Shown here: in pieces, positions 53,637 through 61,822 of the stretch
Layout of the letters: every line of letters starts with the position of its first letter
Numbering within the stretch: the stretch's first letter is position 1
Origin: Bin87 sp963665395
GTDB taxonomy: Bacteria > Chloroflexota > Dehalococcoidia > Lucifugimonadales > UBA3495
Assembly (NCBI GenBank): GCA_963665395.2
Contig: OY762251.1
Span: forward strand, 2,790,001 to 2,854,000
Length of the DNA: 64,000 nt
Direction: 5' to 3'
Translations under genes and position numbers: made by a program
The notes under the pieces: model-generated
Told to the model about the DNA's origin: nothing
Databases searched by the model: none
What the model saw: only the letters and a program-made list of their open reading frames with translations

Positions 53637-54398
53637 TCAGCGGTTGGCCAACTGCCGCACGGCTCCGGCGACGCCGGAAAGATCGTCCACCGCCGCATCC
53701 GCCTGGCTGTCGGGATCGTCCGGATCTTCCGGTTCGTAAAATCCGCGGATCCAGATTGATTTCATCCCCACCCGGTTCGCGCCAACCACGTCGTTAGCCA
53801 CGTGGTCGCCGACGTGGATGGTTCCTTGCGGCGTCGAACCCAGCGCATTCATCGTCATCATAAAAATTTCGTCGGACGGTTTCGCCAGCAAAACCTCGTC
53901 GGAAAAGGTCAGCGTATCAAAGAAACCCAACAGGTCGTGCCTCCGCAGAAACTCCCGGAAGGTGTAACCCGGGGTCATGCCGGTGTTGGAAATCAGGCCG
54001 ATCCTGAGCCCCAGATTGTGAACCGACACTAGAGTGTCGCGGGTAGCTTCGTGGAAACGGGGCGGGTAGTCGAAAAAGGATTCGGCGTAGATGCGCTCGA
54101 TTTCGGCGATGGTGGGTTCCGTCAAACGCGCCACCAGCCCGTCCTCAATCAGGTTGATGAAAATCTCCACCTGGGTGCGAAAACTCACGTCCTTGTTGGT
54201 GTTCCGCACCTCCCGGCAGGCTCGATAGCAGCCTCGGTACGCCTCCCGAATGTGGTCCGGGTCGAAATCCGCGCCCTGCCCGGCCAGCAACTCGCGAGCG
54301 CCGTCCAACCGCACTTGTGCGCGTTTCAACCCAAGTTCCCGGTTGTCCAGGATGAGCGTTTGCCAGAGATCGAAGGTGACGGCGGTGATGTCAGCCAC
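53637..54398 (-). CDS. HAD superfamily hydrolase
   Basis: A 253-residue phosphatase-type HAD. Motif I AVTFDLWQTLI (second Asp replaced by Trp-Gln, as in many haloacid dehalogenase-like enzymes), motif II LRIGLISNTGMT, motif III lysine in VLLAKPSDEIF, motif IV IHVGDHVANDVVGANRVG. The cap is the C1 helical type. Substrate unknown. Ends with an acidic stretch (YEPEDPDDPDSQ). Confidence 0.88.
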   Translation of the reverse strand: MADITAVTFDLWQTLILDNRELGLKRAQVRLDGARELLAGQGADFDPDHIREAYRGCYRACREVRNTNKDVSFRTQVEIFINLIEDGLVARLTEPTIAEIERIYAESFFDYPPRFHEATRDTLVSVHNLGLRIGLISNTGMTPGYTFREFLRRHDLLGFFDTLTFSDEVLLAKPSDEIFMMTMNALGSTPQGTIHVGDHVANDVVGANRVGMKSIWIRGFYEPEDPDDPDSQADAAVDDLSGVAGAVRQLANR

Positions 54399-54434
54399 GA
54401 AAATATCCGATACCTTTGGAGCGCCTGCCGAAGC

Positions 54435-55847
54435 CTAGAGCGGCGGTCGCCTGGCGTGCCAGTCGTTAGCCTGCTGGTAAGCGTAAGCCGCCCTCAACAC
54501 CGTGTGTTCGTCAAAGTTGCGGCCGGCCAGGTGCAAACCGACGGGCAAACCATCGGAGGCAAACCCGCACGGCACCGATATGGCCGGCGACCCGGTGATG
54601 TTGTACACCCGGGTGTACTTGGTCAACGACGGCACCGCCGGCAGCGACTGGCCCGCGATGTCGATGCGTCGTTCCAGCAACACGGGCGCCGTAACCGGTT
54701 CCACCGGGCCGGCCAACAGGTCAACGCCGTCCAGAAGCTCGGCCACCTGCCCGCAGAAAACCTGTCGGGCCTGTTGCGCCCGGAGGTATTCGGCAGCCGA
54801 AATGAACAGCCCTTCCTCCAGGCGTTCTCGAACCTGCGGATACAACTTGTCCCCGTCGCTCAGCAGCAGATCCCGGTGGGCCGCAGTGGCTTCCGCGCTG
54901 AGAATTGCATTGCTGATGGGCTGTGCGTACTCGTACAGCGGCAAAGAGACGTCCACGATCTCAGCGCCTAGTTCGCCAAGTACGCCGATGGCGCGCTGGG
55001 TCAGTTCGGCCACTTCCGCGTCGATCTCCGTCTCAAAGTATTCCCGGACTACGCCGATACGCAGGCCGCGCACGTCTCCGGTAAGGGCGGTGGTGTAGTC
55101 GGGTACCGGAACGTCAACCGTCGCGTGGTCCCTGGCGTCAACCCCGGCGATGGCGTTCATCGCCAACGCCGCGTCCTCCACCGTCCGCGTCATCGGCCCC
55201 GGATGGTCCAGGCACCACGACAGCGGCGTCAGACCGGCCCGGCTCACCCGCCCGTAGGTCGGTTTCAGGCCAACGATCCCGCACAGGGCCGCCGGGATTC
55301 GCACGCTGCCGCCGGTGTCGCTGCCCATGGTGATGGTGCATTGCCCGGCCGCCGCCGCCGATCCGCTGCCCCCGCTGGACCCGCCGGTGATCCGCTCCGG
55401 GTTCCAGGGGTTGTGCATGTGCCCGTAATCGGCGTTCTCCCCGGTCGGGCCAAAGGCCAGCGGGTGCATATTGAGCTTGCCCAGCAGTATGGCTCCGGCC
55501 CGGTTGAAACGGGTCGCCACCGTACAATCTTCGGTCGGAGTGTAGGTGTCGTAGAGCCGCGTACCCGAGGTGGTGCGCACGCCGGCCGTGTTGAACAGGT
55601 CCTTCAGGCCCACCGGAATGCCGTGCAAAGGTCCGCGATAGTTGCCCCGCCCAATCTCATCTTCGGCGCGACGGGCCGCTGCCCGCGCCGGTTCCGCCAG
55701 AACGGTGATGAACGAGTTGAGCGCCGGTTCGGTGGATTCAATCCGCGCCAGGCAGGCGTCGATCACTTCAACCGGGGAAACCTGCCGGTCACGTATCAAC
55801 CCCGACAGCTCCCAGGCCGAAGTATAGTGGAGTTCGGATCCCGCCAT
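54435..55847 (-). CDS. amidase-signature enzyme, GatA/AtzE-like
   Basis: A 470-residue amidase. The Ser-cisSer-Lys triad is visible: Lys in GIPVGLKDLFNTAG, cis-Ser in ITGGSSGGSGSAAAAG and the nucleophile in GSDTGGSVRIPAALCG. VGLKPTYGRVSRAGL follows. It resembles GatA, but no gatB is near; the small gene upstream looks like a GatC/AtzG-type subunit. A transamidosome role is therefore less likely than amide hydrolysis. Confidence 0.88.
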   Translation of the reverse strand: MAGSELHYTSAWELSGLIRDRQVSPVEVIDACLARIESTEPALNSFITVLAEPARAAARRAEDEIGRGNYRGPLHGIPVGLKDLFNTAGVRTTSGTRLYDTYTPTEDCTVATRFNRAGAILLGKLNMHPLAFGPTGENADYGHMHNPWNPERITGGSSGGSGSAAAAGQCTITMGSDTGGSVRIPAALCGIVGLKPTYGRVSRAGLTPLSWCLDHPGPMTRTVEDAALAMNAIAGVDARDHATVDVPVPDYTTALTGDVRGLRIGVVREYFETEIDAEVAELTQRAIGVLGELGAEIVDVSLPLYEYAQPISNAILSAEATAAHRDLLLSDGDKLYPQVRERLEEGLFISAAEYLRAQQARQVFCGQVAELLDGVDLLAGPVEPVTAPVLLERRIDIAGQSLPAVPSLTKYTRVYNITGSPAISVPCGFASDGLPVGLHLAGRNFDEHTVLRAAYAYQQANDWHARRPPL

Positions 55848-55873
55848 TATTACCTCTTGGGAATGGCTGGCTG

Positions 55874-56077
55874 CTACCGGCGAACCGGCACGAATGCCGA
55901 TGGCGATTCCGCGCCGGAAACGTCGATTTCATAGAGGCGGGACAACCCCTCCCGCATGAGGGTTACGCGCCGCCGCAAATCCGCCATGGCTTCCGTGTCG
56001 GAAGTATCCAGGCCGGCCGCTTCGGCCACTCTCAAAAACCCCGTTTCCGAAAGCGGGCTTTCCCTGTCTGTGGACAT
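55874..56077 (-). CDS. GatC/AtzG-like small amidase subunit
   Basis: A 67-residue helical protein, 26 bp upstream of the amidase on the same strand. LRVAEAAGLDTSDTEAMADL, a helical LRRRVTLMREGLSRLYEID, and the ending ESPSAFVPVRR parallel the two helices and the E-x-P-x-x-F/P tail of GatC/AtzG subunits, which wrap around the amidase. Confidence 0.7.
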   Translation of the reverse strand: MSTDRESPLSETGFLRVAEAAGLDTSDTEAMADLRRRVTLMREGLSRLYEIDVSGAESPSAFVPVRR

Positions 56078-56202
56078 AGTTCCTCGCTCGCGATCCAGGC
56101 AAAGTTCTTACCGTCCCGGCGCGACGGCTGCATTATGGCCTAACCTGCCACCATTGGCAAATGACCCCGCGAACACGGCTATACTTTAGAAGTTGCGCGC
56201 CT

Positions 56203-56259
56203 AAAAATACAAGCACGTCAAAATACAAGCCCGTCATTCCTGCGAAAGCAGGAATCCAG
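56203..56259. repeat. 16-bp direct repeat and 27-bp palindromic repeat
   Basis: Two copies of a 16-bp unit starting AAAATACAAGC run into a diverged palindromic repeat, GTCATTCCTGCGAAAGCAGG onward (56233-56259). They lie in the 291-bp gap before the CPBP gene. Confidence 0.7.
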
Positions 56260-56368
56260 AGGATTTGCGGTGAACGAACTTGGGGCAATGCTCACGATTT
56301 CGGTCACTGGACTCCCGCTAAAGAGGGAACGACAGATGCAAAGGCATCCAACTGCGTAAGTCCTAATC

Positions 56369-57142
56369 ATGAGTTCCTACTGCACCGAATGCGGAGCGGC
56401 GTTGCCGTCCCAATCGACGGCGTGCGCTGTTTGCAGCCCTGAACCCGGTTCCCTAACTGCTGAGGACGGCTCGGTAAATCCGGCCGGTTGGGGGTTCGGG
56501 CCGGTTGCCCTTGGCGTTATCGCCCTGATCCCGACCGCTCTTCTGGTAGCCGCCCTCGCCGTGTTGATGCCCTTGCCGGTGGCAACCGTGGCCTCGGCGG
56601 CTTGGTTGGGCTGCGTTCAGATTGTGTTGGTGTGGCTGCTCACGATGCGGACCTGGCCGCCGTCATGGCCCGCGCTGGGCTTGCAACGTCCCGACGGTTC
56701 CCTGGTCAAAGCAGTCCTCCTGGCGCTGGCCGCGATCATATGCAGCCTGGGATTCGCGCAACTGTACACCATGGCCGTTACCGCCCTGGGGTGGGAAATC
56801 CTGTCTCCACCCGAATTGCCATCGGATTTGCTGCTGTCCGGAGCCGCCGCGGTCCTGAGCGTCTTGGCCCTGGCGGTTCTAACACCCATCGCCGAGGAGA
56901 TTTTCTTCCGCGGCTTCGTCCAGCGCGGTTTGGTCAACCGATGGGGACCGGTTCCGGGATGGATTGTCTCGGCCGCCGTGTTTTCAGGACTGCATTTCTC
57001 GCCGGCGGTGCTCCTGCCGGTGTTCGTCACCGGTCTGCTGTTGGGGGCGCTCTATTGGCGCACCGGGTCCCTATGGCCGTGTATCGCAGTACACGCCGCC
57101 CAAAATTTCGTGGCAGTCCTGACGATACTGCTCGAATTGTAG
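56369..57142 (+). CDS. CPBP-family intramembrane protease with zinc ribbon
   Basis: A 257-residue protein. Residues 5-22 form a zinc ribbon (CTECGAALPSQSTACAVC), then about 8 membrane helices with the CPBP (Abi) motifs: PIAEEIFFRGFVQRGL (EExxxR), FSGLHFSPAVLLP (second motif, His) and CIAVHAAQNF. CPBP proteins are CaaX-protease-like and act in bacteriocin immunity or unknown proteolysis. No clear ribosome site is seen before ATG 56369. Confidence 0.9.
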   Translation: MSSYCTECGAALPSQSTACAVCSPEPGSLTAEDGSVNPAGWGFGPVALGVIALIPTALLVAALAVLMPLPVATVASAAWLGCVQIVLVWLLTMRTWPPSWPALGLQRPDGSLVKAVLLALAAIICSLGFAQLYTMAVTALGWEILSPPELPSDLLLSGAAAVLSVLALAVLTPIAEEIFFRGFVQRGLVNRWGPVPGWIVSAAVFSGLHFSPAVLLPVFVTGLLLGALYWRTGSLWPCIAVHAAQNFVAVLTILLEL

Positions 57143-57209
57143 AAAATTCCCGAGCCGACCGAGTGGTAAGATAAATCGTCCGACGACACAACCAACATCG
57201 GGGTTTTAC

Positions 57210-58022
57210 ATGGCGACCCAACCTGCTGCCACCACCGACCGCATCGCTGCTAAGTTCGCGTCCATCAAGTCTGAAAATCGGCCGGGCCTGATCCCTTTCG
57301 TCACAGTTGGCCATCCGTATCCGGATGCCGCCTTGGCGGTAGTGCCACGACTGGTTGACGCCGGCGCCGACGTCATCGAGCTGGGCGTCCCCTTCAGCGA
57401 TCCCATCGGAGAGGGTCCGGTTATCCAGCAATCCAGCTACGTGGCGTTGCAGAACGGCGTGACCACCAGGGAGTGCCTGGATACGGCGGCAGCTCTGCGC
57501 CCTCACATCGGAGATACCCCTTTGATTCTGATGGGCTACTACAACCCGATCCTGTCCTACGGCCTGGAACGTTTCGCCGCCGATTGCGCCGCCGCCACCG
57601 TGGACGGCCTCATCATCGTTGACCTTCCCAGCGTAGAGGCCGATGCCCTGGTCGCCCAACTCGCTCCGTACGGCCTCCACCTGATACCGCTCCTGGCTCC
57701 CACCAGCACTGACGAGAGCATCGCCCGCTCCGTGAGTATCGGCGGAGGGTTCGTTTATTGCACCAGCGTGACGGGCATCACCGGGGCGCGCTCCGAGGTA
57801 TCCGAACGCGGCCTGGACCTGGTGGACCGCGTAAGGCAATACACCGACCTTCCCATCACCATCGGTTTCGGCATATCGCGCCGGGAGCATGTCCTCGAAG
57901 TAGGCAAACGCGCCGATGCCGCTGCGGTGGGAAGCGCCCTCGTCAGCGCGCTGGCCGACGGCCCCGACCATGGCGCGGCCGAGCGCGGCGCCAGAGTTGT
58001 CGCCGAACTCGCCGGCCGGTGA
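57210..58022 (+). CDS. trpA: tryptophan synthase alpha chain
   Basis: A 270-residue TIM barrel that cleaves indole-3-glycerol phosphate. VPRLVDAGADVIELGVPFSD carries the catalytic Glu57 (E49 of the E. coli enzyme). The other catalytic residue, D60 in E. coli, is Glu68 here (SDPIGEGPVIQ), a variant that exists in some bacteria. SVTGITGARSEV and TIGFGISRREHV are the phosphate loops. No trpB is in the window. Confidence 0.94.
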   Translation: MATQPAATTDRIAAKFASIKSENRPGLIPFVTVGHPYPDAALAVVPRLVDAGADVIELGVPFSDPIGEGPVIQQSSYVALQNGVTTRECLDTAAALRPHIGDTPLILMGYYNPILSYGLERFAADCAAATVDGLIIVDLPSVEADALVAQLAPYGLHLIPLLAPTSTDESIARSVSIGGGFVYCTSVTGITGARSEVSERGLDLVDRVRQYTDLPITIGFGISRREHVLEVGKRADAAAVGSALVSALADGPDHGAAERGARVVAELAGR

Positions 58023-58078
58023 ATCTCAAACTCGGCGTAAATACGCTGGTGGATAACGCAGAACGGAGAATCCTTCGC

Positions 58079-58329
58079 CAGGGCAATCGCATATGGACGG
58101 TTTAACTCCCGTCATTCCGGCGAAAGTCGCAGATGCGCCTTTGGCGTGTCGCAGATGCGCCTTTGGCGTGTCGCAGATGCGCCTTTGGCGTGTCGCAGAT
58201 GCGCCTTTGGCGTACCGGCATCCAGTGCCGAAATAGTCAGTTTCGTTGCGGAAGCCCGGCGTTAGGCAGTTTATGGACTCCGGCGAAAGCCGGAGCGACG
58301 GGGGTGCAATTTCATATGCGATAGCCCTG
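58079..58329. repeat. inverted-repeat element, family D, copy 2
   Basis: CAGGGCAATCGCATATGGACGG at the left and TTTCATATGCGATAGCCCTG at the right. Inside are a palindromic repeat split by the 22-bp array (58126-58213) and an inner reversed copy. Confidence 0.65.
58126..58213 (+). repeat. four tandem 22-bp repeats
   Basis: Four units beginning GTCGCAGATGCGCC and ending TTTGGCGT, sitting between GTCATTCCGGCGAAA and ACCGGCATCCAG, the halves of a 27-bp palindromic repeat. Same family as 11425-11534 and 59384-59427. Confidence 0.85.
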
Positions 58330-58339
58330 CCCCGATGAC

Positions 58340-58473
58340 CAGGACCATTGCAAAGTCTTTTTTCATCCGCTCATGGGGAGCCTGTCGAACCATCAACCCC
58401 CGGAACGAGCATCCTTCGACAAGCTCAGGATGAGCGGGAGAAGTGGTTACGAGGTGAATTTGCAATCGTCCTG
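58340..58473 (-). mobile_element. MITE family B, copy 5
   Basis: 134 bp with family B ends (one mismatch), reversed interior (CTCATGGGGAGCCTGTCGAA). The flanks are CCCCGATGAC (58330-58339) and GCCCGATGAC (58474-58483). Confidence 0.8.
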
Positions 58474-58483
58474 GCCCGATGAC

Positions 58484-58639
58484 CAGGGTCTTTCGGTTTT
58501 CACATTTGTCATTGCGAGCGTAGCGAAGCAATCTCGTCAAGGCTCCGGTTGCTAACCACAAACGGGTCTGTTCCAACGACGAGATTGCCATCCGCCAGAG
58601 GCGGACTACGCTCCTCGCAATGACAACCGAAAGACCCTG
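58484..58639. mobile_element. inverted-repeat element, family C, with target duplication
   Basis: 156 bp, ends CAGGGTCTTTCGGTTTTC and GACAACCGAAAGACCCTG. Flanked by the perfect 10-bp repeat GCCCGATGAC (58474-58483, 58640-58649), which shows that this family also moves. Confidence 0.75.
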
Positions 58640-58651
58640 GCCCGATGACAC

Positions 58652-58784
58652 GGTAGCGTTCCGTTTTAGGTGGTTTGGTCTTTGTCATTGCGAGCACAGC
58701 GTGGCAATCTCGTTGGCGCAGCAGCAGTTTTGGCCGCTCGAATGCATTGCCGTAAAACTGAACCACCTAAATTGCAACGCTACC
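58652..58784 (+). mobile_element. MITE family A, copy 5
   Basis: 133 bp with family A ends. The duplication CGATGACAC lies at 58643-58651 and, after one extra C, at 58786-58794. It is the same target string as for copy 2. Confidence 0.8.
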
Positions 58785-59317
58785 CCGATGACACCCACCT
58801 CTTGCCAAACCGTACATCCGTTCTTTACACTATACCTTACCAGTCGAGCGGCAAGCCCAAGGCCACGGCCCGACGCTCGGCGCCAACATCTGAATATCGG
58901 GTTCACAGGGGTTCAGGCAACACGGTCAACCGTTGTCCGCCCACGGTCGCAGATGCGCCTGTGGCGTACGGACAGCACGTCGGATTTTCTGCACCGCTGG
59001 CTATCGCAAAGGCCGGTAATATCCCCGGCACCGCATAGACCAGTACGGCGGGTGTTACCACCGCTGCGCGAGGGTCGCCGCTCCGTCTTCACGGCGGGGC
59101 AACCGCGCCTTACTCCCGTCATTCCCGCGAATGCGGGAATCCAGGAAGGGAGAAGGGCATGGGACGGTCAGCACGCGCAACCTTAGGACATCAATTCGCA
59201 AAAACGCTCTCTGGCCGTAGCGCCGACAACCTGAACCCCGAACCCGAAAATCCCAAACCACGAACCAACCGACCAGCCAATCAACCGGAGGAGGAAAACC
59301 TGACAACTACCCCTCAG
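58785..59317. repeat. 0.5-kb gene-free block, second copy of 11081-11735
   Basis: Matches 11081-11735 in order but lacks the five-unit 22-bp array and instead has a palindromic repeat at 59117-59143. No open frame is conserved between the copies. Confidence 0.55.
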
Positions 59318-59543
59318 CAGGGCTATCGCATATGAACGGTTAACGCCCGTCATCCCGGCCCCGCTACCGTCATTCCGGCGAAAGCCGCAGATGCGCCTTT
59401 GGCGTGTCGCAGATGCGCCTTTGGCGTGCCGGAATCCAGTGAACGAATTCGTTATCCATGTTTCGGATTCGTTCACTGTTTGACCAATGGACTCCGGCTT
59501 TCGCCGGAGTGACGAGACTGCAATTTCATATGCGATAGCCTTG
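59318..59543. repeat. inverted-repeat element, family D, copy 3
   Basis: Left end CAGGGCTATCGCATATGAACGG, right end TTTCATATGCGATAGCCTTG. It contains two 22-bp repeat units (59384-59427) inside a palindromic repeat and ends 19 bp before the aroF promoter. Confidence 0.65.
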
Positions 59544-59562
59544 AATCCCTCGCCGGAATCCG

Positions 59563-59591
59563 TTGACAATGCTCCCGCGCGGGGTTAGGAT
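59563..59591 (+). promoter_or_regulatory. sigma-70 promoter of the aroF leader
   Basis: TTGACA (59563-59568), exactly 17 bp, then TAGGAT (59586-59591). Transcription would start about 59597-59599, only 2-4 bases before the leader ATG at 59601. Confidence 0.82.
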
Positions 59592-59600
59592 TTCTGTGCG

Positions 59601-59705
59601 ATGAATACTGCCTGCCGCCAAATCTCATACGGCTATTACCGCCCCTTCTGGTTTTACGCTTACCGCCGCTCGGTAGGCGAGCATTCGGCGTGGGAAACCC
59701 GTTAA
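59601..59705 (+). CDS. aromatic leader peptide of the aroF attenuator
   Basis: A 34-codon frame, ATG 59601 to TAA 59703-59705. Codons 10-21 read YGYYRPFWFYAY: five Tyr, two Phe and one Trp in twelve positions, far above chance. This is the hallmark of ribosome-mediated attenuation, in which stalling at scarce aromatic tRNAs prevents the terminator that follows 22 bp later. The ATG lies almost at the predicted transcription start, so the message is probably leaderless. A further Trp codon occurs near the end (codon 31). Confidence 0.85.
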   Translation: MNTACRQISYGYYRPFWFYAYRRSVGEHSAWETR

Positions 59706-59727
59706 ACTTGGTGACAACCACTTTGGC

Positions 59728-59762
59728 AGGACTTCAGCCGGATGCAGGCTGAAGTCCTTTTT
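59728..59762 (+). terminator. attenuator terminator before aroF
   Basis: A perfect 12-bp stem AGGACTTCAGCC / GGCTGAAGTCCT with a 7-base loop, followed by TTTTT. It lies between the leader peptide and aroF and would stop transcription when aromatic amino acids are plentiful. The antiterminator partner was not identified with confidence. Confidence 0.9.
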
Positions 59763-59812
59763 GTTGGAAAACAGCCTGAACTCACCGGCGCCAGCGGCGA
59801 ACCCTTCCACCG

Positions 59813-59872
59813 GCGAACCCTTGACCAGCGAACCCTTGACCAGCGAACCCTTGACCAGCGAACCCTTGACCA
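59813..59872 (+). repeat. four tandem 15-bp repeats in the aroF leader
   Basis: Four perfect units GCGAACCCTTGACCA directly before the ribosome site of aroF; a half-matching unit precedes them. Role unknown. Confidence 0.85.
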
Positions 59873-59888
59873 ATGGAGGATGAAAAAG

Positions 59889-60938
59889 ATGGCAACCTCA
59901 CCGGCAAAAGATGTGAACGTAATGAGCAACAACGCCCTGGTCCGACCGTCGGAACTGGAAGAGCGCATTCCCCTCAGCTCCACGGCTGAAGCCACCGTCC
60001 TCGAAGGACGGCGACAGCTTGAGGCCGTCCTCAATGGCGAGGACGAGCGCTTCGCCGTAATCGTAGGCCCGTGCTCCATTCACGACCAGTCCGCCGCCCT
60101 GGACTATGCCGAGCGGCTCAAGCCCCTGGCCGACCGGCTCAGCGACCGGATCATGGTCGTCATGCGGGTTTATTTCGAGAAGCCCCGTACCACCGTCGGC
60201 TGGAAGGGCCTGATTTACGACCCCAATCTCAACGACACGTATCAGATCGAAGACGGTCTGCATCGCGCCCGCCAACTCCTGATGGATCTCTCCGAAGCCG
60301 GCCTGTATTCCGCCACCGAATTCCTGGACCCCATCGTGCCGCAGTACGTGGCCGATCTGGTCACCTGGGCCGCCATCGGCGCCCGCACTACGGAAAGCCA
60401 GATCCACCGGCAAATGGCGTCCGGCCTGTCCATGCCCGTGGGTTTCAAAAACGGCACCGACGGCGACCCGCAAACTGCCGTGGACGCCCTCGTCGCCGCC
60501 CGCACCCCGCAGGCGTTCCTGGGCATCGACCATGACGGCCAGGCTTCCATCGTCGAAACCCGAGGCAACGAGTTCTGCCACCTGGTGATGCGCGGCGGGC
60601 GCAGCGGCACCAACTTCGACGCCCGTTCCATCTCCGCCGCCGCCGAAGCCCTGCGCAAGGCCGACGCTCCCACTCCCATCGTCGTCGATTGCAGCCACGG
60701 CAACTCCAACAAAGACCACACCCGCCAGCACATCGCCTTCCGCGATGTCCTGGCTCAGCGCCTGGAGGGCAACCCGGACCTGATCGGTGTGATGCTGGAG
60801 AGCAATATCAACGCCGGCGCGCAGAAGCTCGGCCCGAAGCCCGACGAACTGGAGTACGGCGTCTCCATCACCGACTCCTGCATCGGTTGGGAGGAAACCG
60901 TGGATCTGCTGGATTGGGCCTACGACCGGTTGGGTTAA
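59889..60938 (+). CDS. aroF: 3-deoxy-7-phosphoheptulonate (DAHP) synthase, class I
   Basis: A 349-residue AroF/G/H-type enzyme that condenses PEP with erythrose 4-phosphate, the first step of aromatic synthesis. Seen: FAVIVGPCSIHDQSAALDYA, VVMRVYFEKPRTTVGWKG, ATEFLDPIVPQYVADLVTWAAIGARTTESQIHRQMASG (described by its ends), GFKNGTDGD and VVDCSHGNSNKDH with metal ligands. ATG 59889 has GGAGG 9 bases upstream and matches the family start. Control is by the attenuator at 59563-59762; a terminator follows at 60994-61031. Confidence 0.95.
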   Translation: MATSPAKDVNVMSNNALVRPSELEERIPLSSTAEATVLEGRRQLEAVLNGEDERFAVIVGPCSIHDQSAALDYAERLKPLADRLSDRIMVVMRVYFEKPRTTVGWKGLIYDPNLNDTYQIEDGLHRARQLLMDLSEAGLYSATEFLDPIVPQYVADLVTWAAIGARTTESQIHRQMASGLSMPVGFKNGTDGDPQTAVDALVAARTPQAFLGIDHDGQASIVETRGNEFCHLVMRGGRSGTNFDARSISAAAEALRKADAPTPIVVDCSHGNSNKDHTRQHIAFRDVLAQRLEGNPDLIGVMLESNINAGAQKLGPKPDELEYGVSITDSCIGWEETVDLLDWAYDRLG

Positions 60939-60993
60939 GCGGCGACCTCTCCGGCTGATCGACCGCCGTGTCTTCGCAAGCGTTCTCACCGCC

Positions 60994-61031
60994 GGTCGGG
61001 ACGGGTTGGCAACCCGTCCCGACCTGTTTTT
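60994..61031 (+). terminator. rho-independent terminator after aroF
   Basis: A perfect 14-bp stem GGTCGGGACGGGTT / AACCCGTCCCGACC with loop GGC, followed by TGTTTTT. Confidence 0.93.
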
Positions 61032-61123
61032 GCCGTGCTATAATCGACGAAAACTTGTGACATAAACTAGCGCAACCGGGCGTCCCCACATCAACCGCCG
61101 TTGCAGTTTGAGGAGGCCGGAAT

Positions 61124-61711
61124 ATGTTCCCCCAAGTTAGCCTGACTAACGAGATTTCCCGAGACGACGTTTCGCGTGTGCGCGATTGGCTGCGCGATCC
61201 TGAAGTCAGTTCCCTGTGGTACGGCACTGACGATGCCGACGGCCACGCCCTCCACATCGGGTACTCTCCCGAGATCATCCAGAACGCCGACGATACCGAG
61301 TGGCGCCAGGTGTTCAGCCAGGACGAGCGGCGCATCTACTCCATCTACTCCACCGACGAAGCCCATATCGGCGAGGGACAATTGCTCGTCGAGTGGCCCC
61401 TGGAAGAAGCCCAGCTCTTCATCCTGATTGGTCGCAAAGACCTCTGGCACCATCATTACGGCACGGCGGCCCTGGTTTCCCTGCTGGATGAGGCTTTCGA
61501 CAACCTGGAACTGCACCGGGTCTGGGTGGACGTTCCCGAGTACAACGAACACGCCTTGCAGATGTTCCGTCACCTGGGGTTTGTGTTGGAGGGTCATCTG
61601 CGGCGCACCCACCGCAAGGACGGCAACTGGTACGATTCCTTTGCCATGGGCCTCCTGGTCGATGAATACCATCGCCGCCGCAGTCGGGTGCTGGCCCAGT
61701 ACGCCGGATGA
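61124..61711 (+). CDS. GNAT-family acetyltransferase, RimJ-like
   Basis: A 195-residue N-acetyltransferase: the N-terminal DDVSRVRDWLRDPEVSSLWYG, FILIGRKDLWHHHYGTAALVSLLDEAF with the acetyl-CoA loop, and a C-terminal NEHALQMFRHLGFVLEGHLRRTHRKDGNWYDS. The last part is typical of RimJ/RimL or SpeG-like enzymes. Start ATG 61124 is behind GAGGAGG. Substrate unknown. A TATAAT at 61039-61044 may be its -10. Confidence 0.9.
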   Translation: MFPQVSLTNEISRDDVSRVRDWLRDPEVSSLWYGTDDADGHALHIGYSPEIIQNADDTEWRQVFSQDERRIYSIYSTDEAHIGEGQLLVEWPLEEAQLFILIGRKDLWHHHYGTAALVSLLDEAFDNLELHRVWVDVPEYNEHALQMFRHLGFVLEGHLRRTHRKDGNWYDSFAMGLLVDEYHRRRSRVLAQYAG

Positions 61712-61734
61712 AAGCCCTTACCCATCTAATCTCG

Positions 61735-61810
61735 TCTTTCCGGCGAAAGAACCGCCTGCCCCGTGCTTGACACGGGGTCACCCCGTACTCGATACGGGGC
61801 CGGAATCCAG
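61735..61810. repeat. palindromic repeat with nested stems
   Basis: GTCTTTCCGGCGAAAG ... GGCCGGAATCCAG with CCCCGTGCTTGACACGGGG and CCCCGTACTCGATACGGGG hairpins between. A larger version of 15311-15363. Confidence 0.7.
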
Positions 61811-61822
61811 AGGGACTTCATT

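Noticed and set aside
59601..59762. Riboswitch or T-box before aroF
   Set aside because: No T-box sequence or known aptamer was seen, while a leader peptide with an aromatic run explains the region.
59742..59888. Longer aroF beginning at 59742
   Set aside because: It would start inside the terminator stem and run through 15-bp repeats; DAHP synthases begin at the position of ATG 59889, which has GGAGG.
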